Positions 7,295-15,035 of a stretch of DNA of 22,607 nt are shown piece by piece. A program made the translations under genes and the position numbers. Each line of letters begins with the position of its first letter. Positions within the stretch are counted from its first letter, which is position 1. The stretch comes from Draconibacterium orientale (lineage in GTDB: Bacteria > Bacteroidota > Bacteroidia > Bacteroidales > UBA1556). The stretch covers positions 1 through 22,607 of the forward strand of contig DZDC01000031.1 of NCBI GenBank assembly GCA_022736595.1. Direction: 5' to 3'. The notes below the pieces were generated by a model. The model ran no database searches and was not told the origin of the DNA. It worked only from the letters and a program-made list of their open reading frames with translations.

Positions 7295-9301
7295 ATGGAA
7301 AGCAAAGAACCTACCAACGAAGTGGAAATCAACACTCCACAGGATGCCCCAACTGCGCAAGAAGCAGAATCAATGGAAGCAGCTACCCCGGCAATTACAG
7401 CCGAAGTGAATGAAGAAAGTCATTCAGAATTGAAAAATGATGAGCACGAAATTCCCGAACTTCTCACCCTAGAAGATCATGAAAATCCAGAACCGGAAGA
7501 AATACCGGAAAACGAACATGATATTTTAGAAGTAGATGACGAGACCGACGAAAACGAAGATTATTCTTCGTTGTCAATGGACGATATCGTTTCTAAAGTG
7601 GTTGACATGGTAGGTGCAGATAACATTGCTCAAGTTAAAAACAAAGTGGGACTTCTTAAAGCCCAGTATGTTAAGAAAATAATGCAGTTCAAAAAGGAAC
7701 ATTTCGACAAATTCATTGCAGAAGGAGGTATCGAAGATGCATACGAAAGCCTAAAGCTCGAATTTGAAGATAAGTACCAAGCTGCCATGTCGTTGTACAA
7801 GGATAAAAGAGGTCAATGGCTTAAAGAACTTGAACACCAAAAGGAAGAAAATTTAAAATTGAAAAAGGAATTATTGGAAGAGCTCAGAATTATGATCAAC
7901 TCCAATGAGGAACTTAATAAAGTATATAATGAGTTTAAAAACCTGCAAAACAAATGGCGGGAAATAGGTTTAGTACCTCAAACAGAGGTTCGTGGACTCT
8001 GGGATAGCTATAATTTCTTGGTTGAAAAATTCTTTGATAAGGTTAAAATCAATCACGAATTGATGACCATGGGTTTAAATAAAAACCTAGAAGAAAAAAT
8101 TCAACTTTGCGAAAAAACGGAAGAATTACTACTCGAGAATTCCATCAGTAAATCTTTTAAACTTCTACAGGAATACCACGAAAAATGGAAAGAAGTAGGC
8201 CCTGTTCCCAATGAAAAAAGCGAGGAAATGTGGGAACGTTTCAAAAATGCCACCGATAAAGTCAACAAACGTCGTCATGATTATTACGAAAAACTCAACG
8301 AAGAGCAGAAAAGTAATCTCATTCTTAAAACAGCTCTTTGCGAAAGAATTGAACAATTGGTAGAAGAAAGTAAAGATGGATTGAAGGAATGGACCGAATC
8401 GACCAATGCAGTAAATGCATTGATTGAAGAATGGAAGACCCTCGGCCCTGCTCCTAAAAAGAATAATGATCTAATTTGGAAGCGATTCAAAGCTGGAGTG
8501 AATAATTATTACGACCAAAAGAAAGATTTCTTTAATAAAATCAAAGATGAACAGATGAATAATTATCATCTGAAACTCGATTTGATACACCAAGCCGAAA
8601 CCTTAAAGGATAGTAACGACTGGAAAAACACCACCAACGTACTCATTGGATTGCAAAATCAATGGAAAAAAATTGGTGCAGTTCCTAGAAAACATTCCGA
8701 CAAAATTTGGAAAAAATTCAGAGCAGCATGCGATACTTTCTTTAATGCCAAAACTGCCCATTTCAGTACCCTTGATACTGTTGAACTCGAAAATTCGACG
8801 AAGAAAAAAGCGCTAATTGAAGCATTGACAACTCAAGTTTTCACAGACAATAAGGAAGAAAACCTAAAAATCATCAAAGACTATCAACGTCAATGGATTG
8901 AAATTGGAAGAGTTCCTTTCGCTGAAAAGAATAAACTCCACGTTAGTTTCAATAAGCTAATTGACAAACACTTGGACGCTCTAAATATTAAATCTTTTGA
9001 GTTTGAAAGCAGCGCTTTTAAATCGCGAGTAGATAATATTTCGGATAAAAGAGAAGCCGAAAGGATGTTATTTAAGGAAATCAACTTTAATAGAAATAGA
9101 ATTGATGAGCTCCAAAAAGAAGTTACCCTCCTTGAAAATAACATCAGCTTTTTTGCCAAAAGTAAAAATGCCGACTTGCTTATAGCCGAAGTTGATAAGA
9201 AAGTAAACAAAGCTAAAAAGGAAATTGAGCTACTTAAAGCAAAAAATCGTCAAATCGATAAGATGGCCAAAGGTTTGAAAGAAGGAGAAAACCAAGCCTA
9301 A
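7295..9301 (+). CDS. DUF349 repeat protein with acidic N-terminus
   Basis: The protein of 668 residues has three parts. Residues 1-95 are strongly acidic and low in complexity (many Glu/Asp/Pro). Five DUF349 repeats follow, each with a W-K-E-I/V-G-x-V/A-P core and a following W-x-x-F: roughly residues 203-250 (KWREIGLVP), 286-333 (KWKEVGPVP), 370-416 (EWKTLGPAP), 443-486 (QWKKIGAVP) and 523-563 (QWIEIGRVP, which lacks the second Trp). The last 70 residues form a Lys/Glu-rich coiled coil. DUF349 proteins have no settled molecular function; the long helical form is typical of Bacteroidota. I start at the ATG at 7295 rather than the TTG one codon earlier. The gene is monocistronic: own promoter, leader and terminator. 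No signal peptide, so cytoplasmic. Confidence 0.88.
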   Translation: MESKEPTNEVEINTPQDAPTAQEAESMEAATPAITAEVNEESHSELKNDEHEIPELLTLEDHENPEPEEIPENEHDILEVDDETDENEDYSSLSMDDIVSKVVDMVGADNIAQVKNKVGLLKAQYVKKIMQFKKEHFDKFIAEGGIEDAYESLKLEFEDKYQAAMSLYKDKRGQWLKELEHQKEENLKLKKELLEELRIMINSNEELNKVYNEFKNLQNKWREIGLVPQTEVRGLWDSYNFLVEKFFDKVKINHELMTMGLNKNLEEKIQLCEKTEELLLENSISKSFKLLQEYHEKWKEVGPVPNEKSEEMWERFKNATDKVNKRRHDYYEKLNEEQKSNLILKTALCERIEQLVEESKDGLKEWTESTNAVNALIEEWKTLGPAPKKNNDLIWKRFKAGVNNYYDQKKDFFNKIKDEQMNNYHLKLDLIHQAETLKDSNDWKNTTNVLIGLQNQWKKIGAVPRKHSDKIWKKFRAACDTFFNAKTAHFSTLDTVELENSTKKKALIEALTTQVFTDNKEENLKIIKDYQRQWIEIGRVPFAEKNKLHVSFNKLIDKHLDALNIKSFEFESSAFKSRVDNISDKREAERMLFKEINFNRNRIDELQKEVTLLENNISFFAKSKNADLLIAEVDKKVNKAKKEIELLKAKNRQIDKMAKGLKEGENQA

Positions 9302-9330
9302 ATTTGTACCTAAAGAGGTATTCTAAAACT

Positions 9331-9369
9331 AAAAAGGGGAGTTGGTTTAAACCACTCCCCTTCTTTTTT
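9331..9369. terminator. Bidirectional terminator between DUF349 gene and fabG
   Basis: GGGGAGT (9336-9342) pairs with ACTCCCC (9354-9360), with an inner GGTTTAAACC palindrome and one bulged T. A-run on the left and TTCTTTTTT on the right allow termination in both directions for the convergent genes. Confidence 0.9.
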
Positions 9370-9386
9370 ATATAAATATTCAGACT

Positions 9387-10133
9387 CTAAGTGTGCATTC
9401 CTCCACAAACGCTAATCACCTGACCTGTCACATAGCTCGACAATTCTGAACCCAAGAATAAGCATACATTGGCCACATCCTCACCTTGACCTTCGCGGCG
9501 TAAAGGAATTTGTTGAATCCAACCCTTACGCACATCTTCGGGAAGTTTATCGGTCATGGCAGTAGCAATGAATCCAGGCGCAATAGCATTAACGCGAATG
9601 TTTCTGCTACCCAACTCTTGAGCAATGGATTTAGTAAAACCTATTAAACCAGCTTTAGATGCTGAGTAGTTGGATTGTCCTGCATTGCCTTCGATACCCA
9701 CCACAGAACTCATATTGATAATGGAACCACTTTTTTGCTTCAACATCACCCGTTGAACCGCCTTGGTCATATTGAAAATCGACTTAAGATTTACGGTGAT
9801 TACCAAATCCCAATCCTGTTCTGTCATGCGCATCAGTAAATTATCACGTGTTATTCCTGCATTATTAACCAAGACGTCAATACGACCAAAATCAGTCATT
9901 ACATCAGTAATCAACTGATCAGCAGCATCAAAATTTGCTGCATTTGAAGCATAAGCTTTACATTTTACACCAAACGCTTTAATTTCATTCTCAGTAGCTT
10001 CTGTATTAGCATCCAAGGCTAAATCGGTAAATGCAACATGGGCTCCTTCGCGAGCAAAAGCCAATGCAATTGACTTACCTATTCCTCTGGCAGCACCCGT
10101 TACTAAAGCAGTTTTTCCATCTAATAATCCCAT
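9387..10133 (-). CDS. fabG: 3-oxoacyl-[acyl-carrier-protein] reductase FabG
   Basis: A 248-residue short-chain dehydrogenase of normal FabG length; it reduces 3-oxoacyl-ACP with NADPH in fatty acid elongation. Seen: the cofactor motif TGAARGIG at residues 12-19, NNAG at 90-93, catalytic Ser143, Tyr156 and Lys160 (YSASK), the N115 position, and a C-terminus (SSYVTGQVISVCGGMHT) typical of FabG. Other short-chain dehydrogenases share the fold, but the length, the MTDKLPEDVRKGWIQQIPL segment and the ending favour FabG. The gene is alone rather than in a fab cluster, has a -7 box at 10172-10179 and ends in the shared terminator. Confidence 0.95.
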   Translation of the reverse strand: MGLLDGKTALVTGAARGIGKSIALAFAREGAHVAFTDLALDANTEATENEIKAFGVKCKAYASNAANFDAADQLITDVMTDFGRIDVLVNNAGITRDNLLMRMTEQDWDLVITVNLKSIFNMTKAVQRVMLKQKSGSIINMSSVVGIEGNAGQSNYSASKAGLIGFTKSIAQELGSRNIRVNAIAPGFIATAMTDKLPEDVRKGWIQQIPLRREGQGEDVANVCLFLGSELSSYVTGQVISVCGGMHT

Positions 10134-10171
10134 AATTTTCTTATTTAAATATATTAAAAAATTTGAAAGTC

Positions 10172-10179
10172 CAAAAATA
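10172..10179 (-). promoter_or_regulatory. Bacteroidota -7 box of fabG
   Basis: On the - strand this reads TATTTTTG, an exact TAnnTTTG, 38 bases before the fabG ATG. The closest TTG on that strand leaves a 15-base spacer, a little short. Confidence 0.5.
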
Positions 10180-10276
10180 TAAAATAATCAAAACCAAAAG
10201 TTGTTTTACAAATTGCAGTATATCAATTTTTTAAATAAATATTTCAAAACACTTGTTATCAAAACGACTCAGTTTA

Positions 10277-10351
10277 ATGCCCTACATGAAGCGATGGAGT
10301 TGTATTTTAATCCTAATTGTGGTTACTTTGTTTTGCAATAAATACATATAA
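10277..10351 (+). CDS. Small ORF with lipoprotein-like signal, in frame with nnrED
   Basis: A 24-codon ORF (or 21 codons from the second ATG at 10286) that reads M-P-Y-M-K-R-W-S then a hydrophobic core ILILIVVTLF ending in Cys-Asn-Lys-Tyr-Ile. It has all parts of a lipoprotein signal peptide: positive n-region, hydrophobic core, Cys. Only four residues follow the Cys. It stops at TAA (10349-10351), one codon before the NnrE-NnrD ATG and in the same frame. It may be a real micro-lipoprotein, the stub of a lost lipoprotein gene, or chance; see findings. Confidence 0.35.
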   Translation: MPYMKRWSCILILIVVTLFCNKYI

Positions 10352-10354
10352 CCA

Positions 10355-11863
10355 ATGAAAATCTTAAGTGCCGAAAAAATCCGTAAAGGCGATCAATATA
10401 CCATCGAAAAGGAACCCATTTCATCAACCCAACTCATGGCAAGGGCTGCTGAAGCTATTTATCAATGGATTGAGAAACAGAATTTTGAAAAAACAAGAAT
10501 CTTTCGAGTTTTTTCAGGAATTGGCAACAATGGAGGCGACGGTTTAGCACTTGCAAGCATGCTTAGCCGTGGTGGTTATTTAGTGAGCATTAATGTAATC
10601 CATTTTTCATCCCAGCAAAGCTCCGATTTTCAATATTACTTTAGCCAAGTGATGAATGAAAATCTCCCTATTTTTAATATTCATTCAAGCAACCAGCTCC
10701 CACCTATTAATAGTGCCGACATTGTAATAGATGCCATTTTAGGGTCGGGTTTGAATCGAGAAACGGAAAGTTTAGTGGCTCAGGCAATTGACCATATTAA
10801 TCAATCAAAAGCACTGATTATAAGCATTGATATTGCGAGTGGACTTTTCGCCAATACCCTCAACAACTTCAAATCACCTATCATCAAACCCAATATTACT
10901 TTAAGTTTAGGTTTTTTAAAAATGGCTTTTTTAATTCCAGAAAATGAGGTATTTACAGGTATCTTTTATCAACTTGAAATAGGAATACATCCCCAATTTG
11001 TATCCGAAATTGAAGCTGACGCGTTTTATATCGATGCTGATATGGCAAAGGCAATTTTAAGACCACGCAGTAGATATGCGCACAAAGGCAATTTTGGACA
11101 TGGATTGTTGATTGCAGGAAGTCGTGGAAAGATGGGAGCAGCAGTTTTGGCTTCAAAAGCTGCACTTCGCACCGGTATAGGTTTGCTGACCGCTCATATT
11201 CCAGCGGACGGCAATGAGATTCTTCAAATATCAATTCCTGAAGCCATGCTTAGTTTAGACTCTGATAATTACTGCTTTACTGATCAAATAAAAGACACCT
11301 CACCTCACACCATTGGCATCGGGCCTGGAATTGGGCAAGATCCAAAAACTGCTCAAGCATTGAAATGGTTAATACAAAATACCGCGTCGCCCATGGTTTT
11401 GGATGCAGACGCTTTAAATATATTATCGGAAAACAAAACTTGGATTGCCTTTTTGCCCAAAGGAAGCATCTTAACTCCACATCCAAAAGAGTTTGAGCGA
11501 TTGTTTGGCAAATGCTCCAATTCTTACCAAAGAATTCAGAAACAGAAAGAAATGAGTATAAAATATGGGTTGGTAATTGTTCTAAAAGGCGCCCACACCA
11601 CCCTATCCACTCCTGCTGGTGTATTGTATGTTAACAGCACAGGAAACCCAGGCATGGCCACTGCGGGAAGTGGAGATGTACTTACAGGAGTTATTTTAAG
11701 TCTTCTATCACAAAACTTTAGCAATATTGAAGCGGCGCTTTTCGGAGTATATCTGCATGGTTTAGCTGGTGATTTAAGCGCTCTAGAAAAAGGGTTTGAA
11801 GGATTAATCGCATCAGATATTATTGATAACCTTCCAAAAGCATTTCTTAATATATATAACTGA
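10355..11863 (+). CDS. nnr: Bifunctional NAD(P)H-hydrate epimerase / ADP-dependent NAD(P)H-hydrate dehydratase
   Basis: This 502-residue fusion repairs damaged nicotinamide cofactors: the N-terminal part (YjeF_N/NnrE, about residues 1-215) epimerises R- and S-NAD(P)HX, and the C-terminal part (NnrD, about 225-502) dehydrates S-NAD(P)HX back to NAD(P)H using ADP. Seen in the first part: FSGIGNNGGDGLALA near 55-70 and IVIDAILGSGL. In the second: KGNFGHGLLIAGSRGKMGAA, GIGPGIGQD, LDADALN, LTPHPKEFERLFG, and the nucleotide-binding GNPGMATAGSGDVLTG. Length and domain order are usual for the bacterial fusion. A lipoprotein-like small ORF sits directly upstream in frame. The downstream gene has its own -7 box, so co-transcription is possible but not required. 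Confidence 0.96.
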   Translation: MKILSAEKIRKGDQYTIEKEPISSTQLMARAAEAIYQWIEKQNFEKTRIFRVFSGIGNNGGDGLALASMLSRGGYLVSINVIHFSSQQSSDFQYYFSQVMNENLPIFNIHSSNQLPPINSADIVIDAILGSGLNRETESLVAQAIDHINQSKALIISIDIASGLFANTLNNFKSPIIKPNITLSLGFLKMAFLIPENEVFTGIFYQLEIGIHPQFVSEIEADAFYIDADMAKAILRPRSRYAHKGNFGHGLLIAGSRGKMGAAVLASKAALRTGIGLLTAHIPADGNEILQISIPEAMLSLDSDNYCFTDQIKDTSPHTIGIGPGIGQDPKTAQALKWLIQNTASPMVLDADALNILSENKTWIAFLPKGSILTPHPKEFERLFGKCSNSYQRIQKQKEMSIKYGLVIVLKGAHTTLSTPAGVLYVNSTGNPGMATAGSGDVLTGVILSLLSQNFSNIEAALFGVYLHGLAGDLSALEKGFEGLIASDIIDNLPKAFLNIYN

Positions 11864-11953
11864 TTTAAAGAGCAATACAACAATTATTACCTTGCTTTTT
11901 CTAACATAAATCATGGTATTTAGAAAATACAAGCAATAATCTAAATCAATGCC

Positions 11954-11961
11954 TAATTTTG
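11954..11961 (+). promoter_or_regulatory. Bacteroidota -7 box of DHOD-like gene
   Basis: TAATTTTG is an exact TAnnTTTG match, 27 bases before the ATG at 11989, giving a leader near 20 bases. No clear -33 TTG is visible. Confidence 0.5.
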
Positions 11962-11988
11962 TGCCTCCAAAATATAAATGTTATTACC

Positions 11989-13011
11989 ATGAATCTAACT
12001 ACTCAATACATGGGCATAGAGCTCAAAAACCCTGTAATCATTGGAGCCAATCATCTATCAGCCCGATTAAGCAATCTCGAAAAGATGGAGCAAAACGGAG
12101 CGGCAGGCATTGTTTTCAAATCTTTATTTGAAGAGCAATTGCATTTTGAAAACCTTATGTTGGGCACCGCGATTGAGGAGTATTCAGAAATCCATCCTGA
12201 GATAACTTCCCCTGCATTTGATTTAGATTTTTCAGGTCCTAAAGAATATATTTATCAGCTTAAAAAAGCACGTAAAGCCCTTAAAAACATTCCTCTTTTT
12301 GCAAGTTTAAATGCAGTATATGATGAAAGTTGGGTTGATTATGCATTAAAAATTGAAAAGACAGGAGTGCAAGGTATTGAGCTAAATTTTTATACCGTTC
12401 CCCGTCCCGATGATTTTTATGGAATGAATCCTGAAGATCGACAAAGCTCTATTTTGCACAATTTAAAGCAAGCTTTAAAGATTCCAGTGGCGGTAAAACT
12501 CAGCCCTTATTCTAACAATATGGTAGGTTTGGTGCGCAAAATGGATAGCTTAGGTGCCAATGCCTTTGTTCTGTTTAACCGGTTTTTTCAACCTGATATT
12601 GATATAGAAAAGGAGACCTTGCATTTTCCCTATAATTTATCACAAGAGGGAGATTATAAGCTCTCCATGCGATTTGCTGGAATGCTTTATAAAAACATTG
12701 ACGCACAAATTTGCGCTTCGGGAGGTGTTTTCAATGGTTATGATATTGCAAAATTAGTGATGGCTGGTGCCGATGCTACACAGATTACCAGTGTTTTATA
12801 CAAGAATGGTTTAGGAAGTATAACTCAAATTATCAATGAATTGACCCAATGGATGGAAAGCAAAGGCTATTCAAATTTAGATGCTTTCAAAGGAAAATTA
12901 TCCCATCATACTACAAAGGACGACTTTGTTTATAGCAGAGCCCAATACCTTGATTTACTTTTGAACTCAAAGGAAATGAATAAGTACCTTCCACAGCCCG
13001 TGAACAAATAA
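11989..13011 (+). CDS. Dihydroorotate dehydrogenase-like flavoprotein
   Basis: A 340-residue TIM-barrel protein of the dihydroorotate-dehydrogenase-like group. Seen: a first strand KNPVIIGANHLS, GAAGIVFKSLFEEQ, IPLFASLNAVY, then GIELNFYTVPRPDD at the loop where class 1 PyrD has N-x-S-C-P-N, PVAVKLSPYSNN with the FMN-contacting lysine, FVLFNRFFQPDID, and the phosphate-binding end ICASGGVFNG plus GADATQITSVLY. The catalytic Ser/Cys loop of true PyrD is missing, so pyrimidine synthesis is unlikely, and the substrate is unknown. I start at the ATG (11989); a TTG ten codons earlier overlaps the -7 box. The gene lies 8 bases ahead of the MsrB-MsrA gene, suggesting one mRNA and perhaps shared redox chemistry (inference). 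Confidence 0.85.
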   Translation: MNLTTQYMGIELKNPVIIGANHLSARLSNLEKMEQNGAAGIVFKSLFEEQLHFENLMLGTAIEEYSEIHPEITSPAFDLDFSGPKEYIYQLKKARKALKNIPLFASLNAVYDESWVDYALKIEKTGVQGIELNFYTVPRPDDFYGMNPEDRQSSILHNLKQALKIPVAVKLSPYSNNMVGLVRKMDSLGANAFVLFNRFFQPDIDIEKETLHFPYNLSQEGDYKLSMRFAGMLYKNIDAQICASGGVFNGYDIAKLVMAGADATQITSVLYKNGLGSITQIINELTQWMESKGYSNLDAFKGKLSHHTTKDDFVYSRAQYLDLLLNSKEMNKYLPQPVNK

Positions 13012-13019
13012 AAAACTAA

Positions 13020-13946
13020 ATGAACATGCGTTTTATCCTATATTTTTTTCTTATCACCTTTCAATTTGGCTGTATGAATGCCCAAAAAACTTATAACCAA
13101 CTAAGCGCTGAAGAGTCGCAAATTATTATCAATAAAGGCACCGAAGCCCCCTATTCTGGTGAATATTATTACCACAACGAAGAGGGAACCTACTTATGCA
13201 AACAGTGTGATGCCCCGTTATATAAGTCATCAGATAAGTTTGACGCCCAATGTGGTTGGCCCAGTTTTGATGATGAAATTGAAGGCGCTGTTGTGCGCAA
13301 AACCGATAAAGATGGACATAGAACCGAAATTCTATGTGCAAATTGCGGGGGTCATCTGGGACACGTTTTTGAAGGGGAAGGTTTTACAAAAAAAGATACC
13401 CGTCATTGTGTTAATAGCTTAAGCTTAAGTTTTAAACCACTAGAATTCTTAAAAGTGAATACTATTGATACCGCCATTTTTGCCGGTGGTTGTTTTTGGG
13501 GAATGCAATACTATTTTGAAAACCAAAAAGGGGTAAAAAGTACTGAGGTGGGTTATATTGGAGGGCATATTGAAAATCCTACCTATGAAGATGTTTGCAG
13601 TCACAAAAGTGGCCACATCGAAGCACTGCAAGTGGTTTTTGATTCTACGATGGTTTCGTTTGAAGCGCTGGCTAAACTATTTTTCGAAATACATGATCCA
13701 GGTCAAGTAAATCGGCAAGGACCTGATATTGGAGAACAATATAAGAGTGCTGTTTTTTATCGCACCCAAGAGCAAAAACAAATCAGTGAAAAGTTGATTT
13801 CGGAACTAAAAAGTTTGAATTATTCCGTGGCCACTGAATTAATCAAAGCCACCACATTTTGGAAAGCAGAAAATTATCATCAACATTATTACAGCAAAAA
13901 AAGTGGCAGCCCCTATTGCCATTTCTATCAAAAGAAATTCAAATAG
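13020..13946 (+). CDS. msrBA: Exported bifunctional methionine sulfoxide reductase MsrB-MsrA
   Basis: A 308-residue fusion that reduces both diastereomers of methionine sulfoxide in proteins: MsrB (R form) at about residues 25-142, MsrA (S form) at about 150-305. In MsrB, the zinc cysteines are C60, C63, C106 and C109 and the catalytic cysteine is C130 in RHCVNS. In MsrA, GGCFWG holds the catalytic C158. Later signatures are ENQKGVKSTEVGYIGG, HDPGQVNRQGPDIGEQYKSAVFY and AENYHQHYY. The N-terminus (MRFILYFFLITFQFGC) is a signal peptide; C18 may be a lipobox Cys, so the enzyme is outside the cytoplasm, perhaps lipid-anchored. B-before-A order is the less common arrangement but known. It runs with the flavoprotein upstream and converges on the next gene, with only six bases between stops. 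Confidence 0.95.
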   Translation: MNMRFILYFFLITFQFGCMNAQKTYNQLSAEESQIIINKGTEAPYSGEYYYHNEEGTYLCKQCDAPLYKSSDKFDAQCGWPSFDDEIEGAVVRKTDKDGHRTEILCANCGGHLGHVFEGEGFTKKDTRHCVNSLSLSFKPLEFLKVNTIDTAIFAGGCFWGMQYYFENQKGVKSTEVGYIGGHIENPTYEDVCSHKSGHIEALQVVFDSTMVSFEALAKLFFEIHDPGQVNRQGPDIGEQYKSAVFYRTQEQKQISEKLISELKSLNYSVATELIKATTFWKAENYHQHYYSKKSGSPYCHFYQKKFK

Positions 13947-13952
13947 AAAGCA

Positions 13953-14315
13953 TTAAGGTTTAGTTGTACTGAATATAATAACATCATTTTCAGTTAAGTA
14001 GGTTGGATATAACTCCATAGCATTTTCGGTTATATAATTGAAATGATAGGTCACTTGACCATATCCTTCAAAATTAATTCGCATGGAATCGTTTTGAATC
14101 CAGTTCCAAGTTCCATACATGGGAGGATTAGTGACCTCGATGGTACCATCGGAATGAAAGAAGTGATCGCCCCATCCTTGCTGATTGGTGTTGTACCACC
14201 ACTTATCGTACAAATAGTAATGATAATCCAAATCTTGAGAATTGTCGTCCTCTTTTGCGCATTGAAATGCAGTAACGGCGACAAGTAGGATTAAAAAAGC
14301 CAGAATATTCTTCAT
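13953..14315 (-). CDS. Small exported lipocalin-like protein
   Basis: About 120 residues from the ATG at 14315; a longer start at 14351 adds only a charged stretch ahead of the signal. The signal is MKNILAFLILLVAVTAFQC; C19 could be a lipidated Cys, though Gln just before it is unusual, so type I cleavage is also possible. The mature part, rich in Trp and Tyr, has YDKWWYN, FHSDGTIEV, YGTWNWIQNDSMRI and a C-terminal TENAMELYP strand. That pattern (W near the start, a G-x-W strand, then a x-D-x-I/M-x-I strand) resembles small lipocalin-like beta-barrels of Bacteroidota. No function is assigned. It is convergent to msrBA with no terminator in the six-base gap. Confidence 0.6.
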   Translation of the reverse strand: MKNILAFLILLVAVTAFQCAKEDDNSQDLDYHYYLYDKWWYNTNQQGWGDHFFHSDGTIEVTNPPMYGTWNWIQNDSMRINFEGYGQVTYHFNYITENAMELYPTYLTENDVIIFSTTKP

Positions 14316-14372
14316 AAGTTTATATTTAAATTCGTTAAGCCAACTAAACAAGGACTATACGCAATTCATTAT

Positions 14373-14807
14373 TTAACGGCAAGTTCCCCCAGTACCACCA
14401 TTATCGCCATTATCGCCACAAAATGTAGCGTAGTCCTTTTTACCATTATCCCCTGATGAAATATTGATTATATTTTTCGAATCAGAAAGCGTTGTTAATA
14501 ATTTATTGCCATTCTTTGTTTCATTCATTTGGTTTAAAGTATTGACCTTTCCAATAATTCCTTTATTTGTTCCCTCATACTTCATGCCAGGCTTATATTC
14601 AATCTGCTCACCTTCATCCCCTGTAACCCAAATTCTCATCCCTTCAGGATCCACCAACATCACAGGATTCCCAGCAGTGTACATATACGCACTCATGCTC
14701 GGATACTTATCCGCCAAGGGATCAATACTGACGCTATGGCAGGCGACGGGGGAAAGCCCAGCGCAATGGCCAAATGTCACGGATTGAGTTCTTCGTTGGG
14801 GTTTCAT
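14373..14807 (-). CDS. Orphan RHS-repeat C-terminal tip fragment
   Basis: This 144-residue ORF contains SIDPLADKYPSMSAYMY and NPVMLVDPEGM, the RHS-associated core signature that normally ends a shell of more than 1000 residues. The shell is missing: only some 30 unrelated residues (FGHCAGLSPVACHS) come before the core. After the core, about 85 residues form a tip: GDEGEQIEYKPGMKY, then VNTLNQMNETKNGNKLLTTLSDS, resembling the start of metallopeptidase-like RHS tips, but no HExxH is present and it ends in a Gly/Asn/Asp-rich run. It is most likely a truncated remnant or a donor cassette rather than an active toxin. A -7 box is present at 14880-14887. No immunity gene can be identified; the small exported protein downstream is an unsupported candidate. 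Confidence 0.68.
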   Translation of the reverse strand: MKPQRRTQSVTFGHCAGLSPVACHSVSIDPLADKYPSMSAYMYTAGNPVMLVDPEGMRIWVTGDEGEQIEYKPGMKYEGTNKGIIGKVNTLNQMNETKNGNKLLTTLSDSKNIINISSGDNGKKDYATFCGDNGDNGGTGGTCR

Positions 14808-14879
14808 TTTATGGTTCGCGGGTTGAGATTGTTGATTTTAAAATTAATTCTGCAATGGCAGATTTTATGCTTTGAATTA

Positions 14880-14887
14880 CAAAAGTA
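14880..14887 (-). promoter_or_regulatory. -7 box upstream of RHS-tip fragment
   Basis: On the - strand: TACTTTTG, an exact TAnnTTTG, 73 bases before the ATG at 14807. The nearest TTG gives a 13-base spacer, too short, so support is partial. Confidence 0.35.
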
Positions 14888-14897
14888 GGAAAATTAT

Positions 14898-14996
14898 TTA
14901 CAATAACATAGAACTTCCTAATTCCCGAGCTCTTCTGATAATTTCTGAAGATGCTCCAAAGTACATTTCATAGTCACTTTTCTGATTTGTATTCAT
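14898..14996 (-). pseudogene. DUF559 (endonuclease-like) N-terminal remnant
   Basis: A 32-codon ORF too short for most callers. Its product contains YEMYFGASSEIIRRAREL followed by G-S-S-M-L-L and a stop. The stretch Y-G-A-S-x-E-I-x-x-R-A-x-E-L-R-x-x-M is the usual beginning of Bacteroidota DUF559 proteins (Vsr/endonuclease-fold, about 120 residues). Homology stops right after S-x-M, where the family continues with T-x-A-E-x-x-L-W; the rest is absent from the window. The copy is therefore broken and non-functional. The GC-rich hairpin cluster just upstream (15036-15107) resembles the leader commonly seen before such genes in this phylum (recall, not checked). Confidence 0.55.
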
Positions 14997-15008
14997 AACT
15001 CGGGAATT
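14920..15008. repeat. 10-bp inverted repeat bracketing the DUF559 remnant
   Basis: AATTCCCGAG at 14920-14929 and its exact complement CTCGGGAATT at 14999-15008 are separated by 69 bases. One copy lies inside the coding end of the remnant, the other just upstream of its ATG. No target duplication is seen outside. Confidence 0.6.
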
Positions 15009-15035
15009 CCTTACGAAAAAACTTTACCACACCTA

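Noticed and set aside
8890..9210. 106-codon open frame on the - strand, Leu/Ser-rich
   Set aside because: It is the antisense of the Lys/Glu-rich coiled coil of the DUF349 protein, which always gives Phe/Leu/Ser-rich shadows.
11868..11929. Terminator after nnrED
   Set aside because: AGCAA/TTGCT is only five pairs with a large loop, and the GTATTT/AAATAC hairpin at 11915-11929 lacks a T-run.
13953..14807. RHS toxin plus immunity pair
   Set aside because: The small exported protein next to the RHS tip has a signal peptide and lipocalin-like pattern and no known immunity family; adjacency alone is weak.
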